5,733 bases of DNA, from positions 1-5,733 of the forward strand of contig CALMLK010000404.1 in assembly GCA_937868035.1 (NCBI GenBank). Reading direction: 5' to 3'. The stretch comes from an uncultured Alphaproteobacteria bacterium (GTDB lineage: Bacteria; Pseudomonadota; Alphaproteobacteria; Rhizobiales; Aestuariivirgaceae). The notes under the pieces are model-generated. The model was not told the origin of the DNA and did not search any database. It saw nothing but the letters and a program-made list of their open reading frames with translations. Numbering within the stretch: position 1 is the first letter of the stretch; the number at the start of each line of letters is the position of its first letter. Of the stretch, positions 1 to 5,325 are shown in pieces. Position numbers and translations under genes: made by a program.

Positions 1-5
1 CGATG

Positions 6-39
6 AAACAAAAACACCCCGGCGCAGGGGCCGGGGTGT
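6..39 (-). terminator. Rho-independent terminator after the DUF2852 gene
   Basis: Read on the minus strand, a perfect 10-bp GC-rich stem (ACACCCCGGC pairing with GCCGGGGTGT, plus-strand arms 30-39 and 14-23) closes a 6-base loop. A T-rich run, TTTTTGTTT, follows directly (plus-strand 6-14). It lies about 25 bases past the stop of the DUF2852 gene, in the right orientation to end that transcript. This is the strongest terminator in the window. Read on the plus strand, the hairpin has no T run, so it should work in one direction only. Confidence 0.9.
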
Positions 40-64
40 CGCAATCATTCAATGGGCCAGAATC

Positions 65-556
65 TCAGGGCTCGAACGGCTTGGGCGCGCTGCGCTCGGC
101 CATGAAGCGGTCGAACTCATCCTGATCCTTGGCCTTGCGGAGCTTCACGAGATAATCCGCAAAGGCCCGCTGCTCGTCCTCAAGCTTGCGCCGTTCGGCC
201 TCAAGCCGAGCGAGTTGTTCGGCCTTGTAGGCATCGAATGCGGCGTTGCCCGATGCACTGGGGCTGGCCCAGGTGCGGCTGCTGGCGCTGAACGGCGTGG
301 AAAAGGACGCGCCCGGATTGCGGTCCCGCCAGGCTTTGTAGGCCGTCCATGGCGAGGTCGACTCTGAGGCGCCCGGCCACATTTCCCCGCGGATCAGCTT
401 CAAGCCCAAGGCAACGAGGCCGATCGGCCAAAAAATCACGAAGCCGCCGATCATGACGGCGAGTTCCACCGCCGACCATTTGCGCTTGTGGGATTTGCCG
501 CAACAACTGGCATGGGTCTCGCCGCCATCTGCCGTAGCCGTGGAAGACATGTTCAT
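65..556 (-). CDS. DUF2852 family membrane protein
   Basis: A 163-residue protein of the alphaproteobacterial DUF2852 family, function unknown. Visible layout: a polar N-terminus with a Cys-Cys pair (C18, C19); one hydrophobic segment at about residues 30-53, starting at the family-typical W27-S-A-V-E-L-A and containing GGFVIFWPIGL; a Ser/Pro-rich linker (about 64-104); and a highly charged helical tail (106-155) beginning FDAYKAEQLARLE and ending DEFDRFMAER, which is likely a coiled coil. The family is recognised from the FWPIGL membrane segment together with this tail. The first ATG (554-556) is chosen because GGAGG (563-567) lies six bases upstream. A second ATG two codons in (548-550) is less well spaced. 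The gene follows the DUF1003 gene on the same strand after an 82-base gap. I infer one membrane pass with a cytoplasmic tail. The family call is from recognition, not a search. Confidence 0.88.
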   Translation of the reverse strand: MNMSSTATADGGETHASCCGKSHKRKWSAVELAVMIGGFVIFWPIGLVALGLKLIRGEMWPGASESTSPWTAYKAWRDRNPGASFSTPFSASSRTWASPSASGNAAFDAYKAEQLARLEAERRKLEDEQRAFADYLVKLRKAKDQDEFDRFMAERSAPKPFEP

Positions 557-583
557 GGGTGACCTCCGGTTTGTGAACGGGAC

Positions 584-612
584 TTACGTGGCCCCACGCG
601 CCGGGATTTCAA
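584..612 (-). promoter_or_regulatory. weak promoter-like region with a small inverted repeat, upstream of the DUF2852 gene
   Basis: In the 82-base gap between the DUF1003 and DUF2852 genes, the minus strand carries CTTGAAA, a fair -35 element with TTGAAA at plus-strand 607-612. A poor -10 candidate, ACGTAA (584-589), lies 17 bases on. An inverted repeat, CGTGG-CC-CCACG (587-598), overlaps this spacer and -10 position and could be a protein-binding site or chance. It would let the DUF2852 gene be transcribed apart from the DUF1003 gene. The match to consensus is weak. Confidence 0.2.
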
Positions 613-638
613 GTTAAATGCGACAGAGACGCTTGACT

Positions 639-1172
639 TCAGGCATTTCTCTGGAGATGCCGCAGGAGTTCCGCGAGATCCTTGTTGCGCATTTCATCCA
701 GTTTCTCGTGCAAGGCCATGATCTCGATTTCTGCCTTGAGATTGACCTCGTAGTCGTGGGTGGCCTGAATGCGGTCGCGGGCCGCGTGGCGGTTCTGCGA
801 CATCATGATGATGGGCGCCTGAACGGACGCGAGCATTGAAAGAAAGAGATTGAGCAGGATGTAGGGGTAGGGATCGAAGGCCAGCACAAGCAGCACGCTG
901 TTCAGAATGACCCAGCCCGCCAGCGAGAAGGCAAAGAGGCCGAGGAACGTCCAGGAGCCGCCGAAGGCCGCCACCTTGTCCGCGACCCTTTCACCGAAGG
1001 AGAGGCTGGCCACATGTTCAGTATCCGTGTGGCGGCTGACCACCAGCCGCTTTGCCACCCGTTCGATGATGCGCCGTTCACGCTCGGGAATGCGCTCGTA
1101 CTCTGTATTCAGGAGCCTTTGGGCGAGCAACTTGACCGGATCTGCAGGCACTTGTGGAGAAACGTGTGACAT
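639..1172 (-). CDS. DUF1003 family membrane protein
   Basis: A 177-residue inner-membrane protein of the DUF1003 family (molecular function unknown). The hallmark block is clear: FGERVADKVAAFGGSW (59-74) leading into a first membrane segment (about 75-97), then FDPYPYILLNLFLSMLA with a second membrane segment (about 104-125). After that come MSQNR (124-128), RDRIQATHDYEVNLKAEIEI (132-151) and a charged helical end with HEKLDEMR (155-162), probably a coiled coil. The reading frame stays open upstream to 1310, but the start is placed at the ATG at 1170-1172. GGAGG lies five bases before it on the minus strand, and the upstream 46 residues (Trp-, Cys- and Arg-rich) do not look like the family and would run into the pfp start. 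The gene is divergent from pfp with a 110-base gap and precedes the DUF2852 gene on the same strand. The family call is firm; what it does is not known. Confidence 0.92.
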   Translation of the reverse strand: MSHVSPQVPADPVKLLAQRLLNTEYERIPERERRIIERVAKRLVVSRHTDTEHVASLSFGERVADKVAAFGGSWTFLGLFAFSLAGWVILNSVLLVLAFDPYPYILLNLFLSMLASVQAPIIMMSQNRHAARDRIQATHDYEVNLKAEIEIMALHEKLDEMRNKDLAELLRHLQRNA

Positions 1173-1211
1173 CAATGCCTCCGTGGCGTTCTGCCGACGA
1201 ACATGCGCCCG

Positions 1212-1264
1212 CTTGACTGGAAATTGCAATGTGAACGGCGTAGGAAGGCGACATCCAACCTTCC
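1212..1264 (+). promoter_or_regulatory. candidate pfp promoter element and leader stem-loop
   Basis: In the 110-base divergent gap, the plus strand has CTTGACT with TTGACT at 1213-1218, a good alphaproteobacterial -35 element, but no convincing -10 hexamer at 16-18 bases spacing. Just downstream is the 8-bp palindrome ATTGCAAT (1223-1230). GGAAGG (1243-1248) can then pair with CCTTCC (1259-1264) around a 10-base loop, ahead of the pfp ribosome site. The -35 element is the best-supported part. Operator or leader roles for the repeats are guesses. Confidence 0.25.
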
Positions 1265-1282
1265 ACCAGACGGAGTCGAATC

Positions 1283-2521
1283 GTGGCCCAGCCCAAGCAC
1301 AAGATCGCATTGTTGACCGCCGGCGGACTGGCGCCGTGCCTTTCGGCCTCTGTGGGTTTCCTGATCGACATGTATACGAAGAAGTTGCCGAAGGCCGAAA
1401 TCATCGGCTACCGCAATGGCTACATGGGCCTGCTGAAGGGCTGGTCGTTGCCCGTGACCAAGGCGGTGCGCGCGAATGCCCTGGCCCTCACTCAGCATGG
1501 CGGCAGCCCCATCGGCAACTCCCGCGTCAAACTCACCAATGTGAAGGATTGCGTCAAGCGCGGCCTGGTGAAGGAAGGCCAGAACCCGCTGCACGTGGCG
1601 GCGGAACAACTGGTAAAAGACGGGATCACAATCCTTCACACCATCGGCGGCGATGACACCAATACGACGGCCGCAGATCTCGCGGCCTATCTTGCGGACA
1701 ACAACTACAAGCTCACCGTGGTCGGCCTGCCGAAGACGATCGACAATGACGTCATTCCCATTGCCCAGACGCTGGGGGCCGTGACGGCGGCGGAGCAGGG
1801 GGCGATTTTCTGGGAAAATTCTGTGAACGAGCAAAGCACCAACCCGCGGATGCTGCTCATCCATGAAGTGATGGGCCGCAACTGCGGCTGGCTGACGGCG
1901 GCGACGGCGGAAACCTATCGCAAGCGGCTCAAAAAACAGAAGTTCGTACCGGGCTTCGGCCTTCCCATGGCCTACAAGGATATTGACGCCGTCTACGTGC
2001 CGGAAATTGCCATCGATCTCGAGGCGGAAGCCAAGAGGCTTCGCAAGGTCATGGACGAAGAAGACTGCGTGACCATCTTCCTGTCGGAGGGGGCGGGTGT
2101 TGACGACATCGTGGCCGAGATGCAGGCGCGGGGTGAAGAGCCGGAGCGCGACGCCTTTGGCCATGTGAAAATTGACAAGATCAATCCGGGCGCCTGGTTC
2201 GCGAAGCGCTTTGCCGACATGGTGGGTGCGGAAAAGACGCTGGTGCAGAAATCAGGCTATTTCGCCCGCTCCGCCAAGGCTAACAAGGAAGATCTCGCTC
2301 TGATCAAGATGATGTGCACCGAGGCCGTGAAGAACGCGCTCAAGGGCGTACCCGGCGTCATCGGCCATGACGAGGAGAAGCGCGGCAAGCCCCTGCGTGC
2401 CATCGAGTTCCCGCGCATCAAGGGTGGAAAGTCGTTTGACGTGACACAGAAGTGGTTCGCGGCGCTGCTGAAGGACGTGGGTCAGCCGATGGGCAAACCG
2501 ATCGAGAAAAGCGGGCACTAA
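1283..2521 (+). CDS. pfp: pyrophosphate-dependent phosphofructokinase (PPi:fructose-6-phosphate 1-phosphotransferase)
   Basis: A 412-residue cytoplasmic enzyme that reversibly phosphorylates fructose-6-phosphate to fructose-1,6-bisphosphate, with pyrophosphate as the expected phosphate donor (EC 2.7.1.90), serving glycolysis or gluconeogenesis. Family motifs run in order: an N-terminal donor-binding loop TAGGLAPCLS (12-21); GGDDTNTT (122-129); PKTIDND (150-156), holding the catalytic TIDND core; MGRNCGW (197-203) for the sugar phosphate; LSEG (267-270); and KSGYFARS (323-330). Two positions known to separate donors both read as PPi type: the second Asp of GGDD (D125), where ATP enzymes have Gly, and the Lys of PKTIDND (K151), where ATP enzymes usually have Gly. 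The start is GTG at 1283 with GGAG (1272-1275) seven bases upstream. The next in-frame ATG is at codon 30, which would remove the donor-binding loop. It is the first gene of a plus-strand run, with rarD following after 141 bases. Donor preference is inferred from residues, not measured. Confidence 0.94.
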   Translation: MAQPKHKIALLTAGGLAPCLSASVGFLIDMYTKKLPKAEIIGYRNGYMGLLKGWSLPVTKAVRANALALTQHGGSPIGNSRVKLTNVKDCVKRGLVKEGQNPLHVAAEQLVKDGITILHTIGGDDTNTTAADLAAYLADNNYKLTVVGLPKTIDNDVIPIAQTLGAVTAAEQGAIFWENSVNEQSTNPRMLLIHEVMGRNCGWLTAATAETYRKRLKKQKFVPGFGLPMAYKDIDAVYVPEIAIDLEAEAKRLRKVMDEEDCVTIFLSEGAGVDDIVAEMQARGEEPERDAFGHVKIDKINPGAWFAKRFADMVGAEKTLVQKSGYFARSAKANKEDLALIKMMCTEAVKNALKGVPGVIGHDEEKRGKPLRAIEFPRIKGGKSFDVTQKWFAALLKDVGQPMGKPIEKSGH

Positions 2522-2533
2522 AGTCCGTGCAGG

Positions 2534-2550
2534 CCAGTGGTTCTCACTGG
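2534..2550 (+). other. short stem-loop after pfp, possible weak terminator
   Basis: CCAGTG (2534-2539) pairs perfectly with CACTGG (2545-2550) around a 5-base loop, 12 bases past the pfp stop. No T run follows, so it is not a classical Rho-independent terminator. It may protect the 3' end of the pfp message or do nothing. Confidence 0.3.
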
Positions 2551-2632
2551 AAGTTGTCGCCGATTGAGGCCAATTGAACGTGCAAGGCAGGCCTGATGGA
2601 TTGGACGTGGCGCCGGAGCGTGGTCGTAGGCT

Positions 2633-2647
2633 AAAGGCACGGCCTTT
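2633..2647 (+). other. rarD: stem-loop just upstream of the rarD ribosome site
   Basis: AAAGGC (2633-2638) and GCCTTT (2642-2647) form a perfect 6-bp stem with a 3-base loop. It ends four bases before the AGGA ribosome site (2652-2655) of rarD, whose ATG is at 2663. The arm ends in TTT, so it might act as a weak terminator for pfp or affect rarD translation. With only six pairs it could also be chance. Confidence 0.25.
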
Positions 2648-2662
2648 CATCAGGACGCATCC

Positions 2663-3565
2663 ATGCCCCCCGCCGAGAATCGTGATACCAAGCAAGGCTT
2701 CATCTATGCAGGTGCGGCCTACTTCCTGTGGGGGTTCCTGCCGCTCTACATGAAGGCCATGGCACATATTCCGGCGCTGGAAATCGTGCCGCACCGGATA
2801 CTGTGGTCGCTGCCCGTCGCGGGATTGATCGTGTGGTGGCAGGGATTGCTGCCCGCCTTGGGCCGCGCGCTGCGCAATCCGCGCATCATGGCCATGGCAC
2901 TGCTCACTGCGAGCCTCATCACCGTCAATTGGCTGACCTATGTCTGGGCCATCGGTGCGGGGCGAGCGCTGGAGACGGCGCTGGGGTACTACATCAATCC
3001 TCTGTTCTCCATCTTTCTCGCGGCGGTGCTGATTGGCGAACGGCTGCGCCCGGCGCAACTCGTCGCCATCGGTCTTGCTGTCATCGGCGTAGCGATCATG
3101 ACGTGGGAGGTGGGTGGCCTGCCGTGGGTCTCGATCTCCCTCATGGTGACGTGGGGCTTTTACGCCTATTTCAAGCGGACGCTGCCGGTCGGCGCCTCGG
3201 AAGGATTTCTCCTCGAAGTTGTCATCCTTGCCATTCCTGCGGCAGCGCTCTGGCTGTGGTTTGCGCAGCAGGGAACATCACATTTCGGACCGACGGGCTG
3301 GGGAGATATTGGGTTGCTTGCCGGAACTGGCGTCGTCACCGCAGTGCCGCTTGTGCTGTATGCCAACGGTGCAAAGGGACTGCGCCTCTCAACTATTGCC
3401 CTCATGCAGTATTCCGCACCAACCCTCATATTTCTGACCGCGATATTCATTTTCCACGAACCGTTCAGCAGCGAGAGGCTGATCGCTTTTGGCTTCATCT
3501 GGGCAGCGCTCGCGGTCTACACTTGGTCTTTGTTGCGTGGACGGAAGGACAGCGCGGCAAAATAA
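2663..3565 (+). CDS. rarD: RarD-type permease of the drug/metabolite transporter superfamily
   Basis: A 300-residue inner-membrane protein with about ten hydrophobic segments spread from residue 12 to 292, forming the two EamA halves of the DMT superfamily. RarD-type motifs are readable: AAYFLWGFLPLYMKAM (18-33), the HRILWS block (44-49), NWLTYVWAIGAGRALETALGYYINPL (89-114, matching the RarD N-W...Y-W-A...GYxINPL pattern), ERLRPAQLVAIGLAVIGV (126-143) and, in the second half, TAVPLVLYANGAKGLRLS (226-243) and MQYSAPTLIFL (248-258). Length matches the family's usual 290-300. RarD proteins are often labelled chloramphenicol-sensitive permeases, but their physiological substrate is not established, so no drug role should be assumed. 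The ATG at 2663 has AGGA (2652-2655) seven bases upstream. It lies 141 bases after pfp and 60 bases before nnr on the same strand and may share a transcript with nnr. Confidence 0.93.
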   Translation: MPPAENRDTKQGFIYAGAAYFLWGFLPLYMKAMAHIPALEIVPHRILWSLPVAGLIVWWQGLLPALGRALRNPRIMAMALLTASLITVNWLTYVWAIGAGRALETALGYYINPLFSIFLAAVLIGERLRPAQLVAIGLAVIGVAIMTWEVGGLPWVSISLMVTWGFYAYFKRTLPVGASEGFLLEVVILAIPAAALWLWFAQQGTSHFGPTGWGDIGLLAGTGVVTAVPLVLYANGAKGLRLSTIALMQYSAPTLIFLTAIFIFHEPFSSERLIAFGFIWAALAVYTWSLLRGRKDSAAK

Positions 3566-3625
3566 CGAAGCGGCGGATGAGAGCGCTCCATTGAACAGTG
3601 GCGAAGTCCGGCGCACACTGCGGCC

Positions 3626-4969
3626 ATGGATCATGCCCTGCTGACGCCTGTCGAAATGTATCGCGCCGATGCGATCGCCCTGACGGCAGGCCTGACAGAA
3701 GACGTGCTGATCGCGCGCGCGGGAAGGGCTGTAGCGGAAGAGATTGTGCGCCGATATGGAGCGCGGCGTACGGTGGTGCTGGCGGGGCCCGGGAATAACG
3801 GCAAGGACGGACTGGTCGCCGCGCAGTGCCTCGAGGCATGGGGGTGGCCCGTGATGGTGAGCAACGATATCTCGGGAGCCGAGTTAGTCGTTGATGCCCT
3901 CTACGGTGCCGGCCTGAACCGCTCATTTCCAAACGAGATCGCAGAGCGGGTCAAGGCGGCCGGTGTCCCCGTTGTCAGCATTGATGTGCCTTCTGGCCTT
4001 GACGGCCTGACCGGTCAACCGCGCGGTGCAGCCATAAAGGCCAATCTCACAGTGACCTTCTTCCGCAAGAAACCCGCACACCTCCTGTACCCGGGCCGGG
4101 CTCTTTGCGGTGAAGTCGTGCTCGCCGATATCGGAATAGACGCTGCCGTTCTTGCAGACATCAAGCCGCAGTTATGGGAGAATACAAAGCCCGCGCTGCC
4201 CGAAGCGCAGCCCACAGTCCACAAATTCTTGCGTGGACATGCCATCATCTGGAGCGGCGGAGCATTGCAGACAGGAGCGGCGCGGCTTGCGGCCATGGCG
4301 GCCGCGCGCAGCGGAGCTGGCGTCGTTTCCATCGCTGGATCCCCGGAGGCCCTGGCGATGCATGCTGCTCACGTATCGTCCATCATGTTGAAGCCCGTCA
4401 GCACCATGGATGACTTGCGCGATCTCCTGGAGGATACACGCATCAGATCATTCTGCATCGGACCTGCGGCCGGACTGGATGTCAGCACGCGGAAGGCTGT
4501 GATGCGGGTGTTGCGGTGCCAGGCACCTGCGGTTCTGGATGCCGATGCGCTGAGCGTGTTTGAAGAAGATCCGCAATCCCTGTTCTTGGCCATCAGCAAG
4601 CGCAATGCCCCAACAGTGCTGACGCCGCATGAGGGCGAGTTCCAGCGGTTGTTCGGGTCAATCGAGCTGAACGCTGAAAACAAGGTTGAGCGCGCGAGGG
4701 CAGCCGCACGGGCGTCTGGGGCCATCGTGCTCTACAAAGGACCGGATACGGTCATTGCCCATCCCGGCGGACAGGCGGTTATCAACGGCAATGGCGGCCC
4801 TGGGCTTGCGGTGGCAGGCTCCGGTGACGTGCTTGCGGGGATCATCACAGGGCTGTTGGCACAGGGCATGGATGGTTTTGCGGCAGCGTGTGCCGGGGCG
4901 TGGCTTCACGCCGAGGCTGGCAACCGCTGTGTCCGTCCGGTCGCCGAAGACCTTGTTGAGGCCTTATAG
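3626..4969 (+). CDS. nnr: bifunctional NAD(P)H-hydrate epimerase / ADP-dependent NAD(P)H-hydrate dehydratase, with a shortened epimerase half
   Basis: A 447-residue cytoplasmic metabolite-repair enzyme. The N-terminal YjeF_N-type domain (about 4-185) interconverts R- and S-NAD(P)HX. The C-terminal ribokinase-like domain (about 195-445) dehydrates S-NAD(P)HX back to NAD(P)H using ADP. Epimerase motifs: LLTPVEMYRAD (5-15), GPGNNGKDG (54-62), VVDALYGAGL (88-97), SIDVPSGLDG (118-127), KKPAHLLYPGR (148-158) and DIGID (168-172). Dehydratase motifs: HKFLRGH (199-205), VLDADAL (303-309), LTPHEGEF (332-339), KGPDTV (371-376) and AGSGDVLAG (397-405). Odd points: the usual NNGGDG reads NNGKDG, and only about 25 residues separate it from VVDALYGAGL, where E. 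coli YjeF has about 60 or more. The whole protein is therefore shorter than the usual roughly 490-515. The dehydratase half looks intact. There is no good ribosome site before the ATG, which is chosen because MDHALLTPVEM matches the family N-terminus. It follows rarD by 60 bases, and its TAG overlaps the convergent gene at 4964. Confidence 0.93.
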   Translation: MDHALLTPVEMYRADAIALTAGLTEDVLIARAGRAVAEEIVRRYGARRTVVLAGPGNNGKDGLVAAQCLEAWGWPVMVSNDISGAELVVDALYGAGLNRSFPNEIAERVKAAGVPVVSIDVPSGLDGLTGQPRGAAIKANLTVTFFRKKPAHLLYPGRALCGEVVLADIGIDAAVLADIKPQLWENTKPALPEAQPTVHKFLRGHAIIWSGGALQTGAARLAAMAAARSGAGVVSIAGSPEALAMHAAHVSSIMLKPVSTMDDLRDLLEDTRIRSFCIGPAAGLDVSTRKAVMRVLRCQAPAVLDADALSVFEEDPQSLFLAISKRNAPTVLTPHEGEFQRLFGSIELNAENKVERARAAARASGAIVLYKGPDTVIAHPGGQAVINGNGGPGLAVAGSGDVLAGIITGLLAQGMDGFAAACAGAWLHAEAGNRCVRPVAEDLVEAL

Positions 4970-5323
4970 ACCAAAGGCATCTGCCGCCTTCGCGTCGACC
5001 ACGGCCACACAACCCGCGATCACGGGACTGATGGGCAATTCACGGTAGGCCCCCAATGCGCCCTCGGTTTTCAGTTTGCCAACTTCGCCGTTGACGACCC
5101 AGATGAAGCCATAGGTGGTTTCCCGAATGGGTCTCGCGCCTGCGCGGGTGATCGCTGCAAAGGCGACGTCTTGCGGCGTGCCCGGCTCGAACACGACCAG
5201 CATGTTGCCCGTCGCCTCCCGAGGCAAGGCAGCGTCGCGCATCACCACCAACATCACGCCGAACCAAATGACTATGACGGCAGCGAAAAAACCTATGGCG
5301 AAGCGGTGACCTGGAAATGTCAA
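4964..5323 (-). CDS. small membrane-anchored protein of unknown function, downstream of an MFS transporter
   Basis: I cannot name this family with confidence. Starting at TTG (5321-5323) gives 119 residues: a short basic N-terminus, one hydrophobic segment (about 8-28), then a soluble domain with LVVFEPGT (42-49), TRAGARPIRETTYGFIWVV (59-77), GALGAYRELPISP (88-100) and AGCVAVVDA (103-111). The predicted order strand-helix-strand-strand-helix-strand hints at a ferredoxin-like fold. TTG is chosen because it begins two bases after the MFS stop and keeps the whole anchor. The only ATG upstream (5411-5413) would overlap the transporter by 88 bases with unconvincing residues. No clear ribosome site precedes TTG, so translation may be coupled to the MFS gene. 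An inner ATG (5201-5203) has GGGAGG 11 bases upstream and would give a soluble 79-residue form. The last codons overlap the nnr stop. Coding is well supported by the clean open frame and convergent packing; function is open. Confidence 0.72.
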   Translation of the reverse strand: MTFPGHRFAIGFFAAVIVIWFGVMLVVMRDAALPREATGNMLVVFEPGTPQDVAFAAITRAGARPIRETTYGFIWVVNGEVGKLKTEGALGAYRELPISPVIAGCVAVVDAKAADAFGL

Positions 5324-5325
5324 GA

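Noticed and set aside
1173..1310. Upstream extension of the DUF1003 protein by 46 residues
   Set aside because: The ATG at 1170-1172 has a strong GGAGG at good spacing. The extension has non-family composition and would overlap the pfp start region.
907..1656. A 249-codon open frame on the plus strand across the DUF1003-pfp junction
   Set aside because: It runs antisense to DUF1003, through the divergent control region and into pfp in another frame. The product is Arg- and Pro-rich low-complexity with no domain.
1172..2164. A 330-codon open frame on the minus strand
   Set aside because: It lies fully antisense to pfp, whose family motifs are unmistakable. Its product is His- and Arg-rich with no recognisable domain, as expected from the opposite strand of GC-rich coding DNA.
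2252..3058. A 268-codon minus-strand frame over the 3' end of pfp and the 5' half of rarD
   Set aside because: Antisense to two well-supported genes and the gap between them; Gln-, Arg- and His-rich product with no domain.
3579..3586. Palindrome GAGCGCTC in the rarD-nnr gap
   Set aside because: An 8-bp palindrome in GC-rich DNA is expected by chance, and there is no promoter nearby to give it meaning.
2728..3594. A 288-codon frame on the plus strand inside rarD
   Set aside because: It is rarD read in another frame. It lacks membrane segments, is rich in His, Arg and Cys, and has no ribosome site.
3495..3932. A 145-codon minus-strand frame over the rarD-nnr junction
   Set aside because: Antisense shadow with an Arg-, Pro- and Ser-rich product and no recognisable family.
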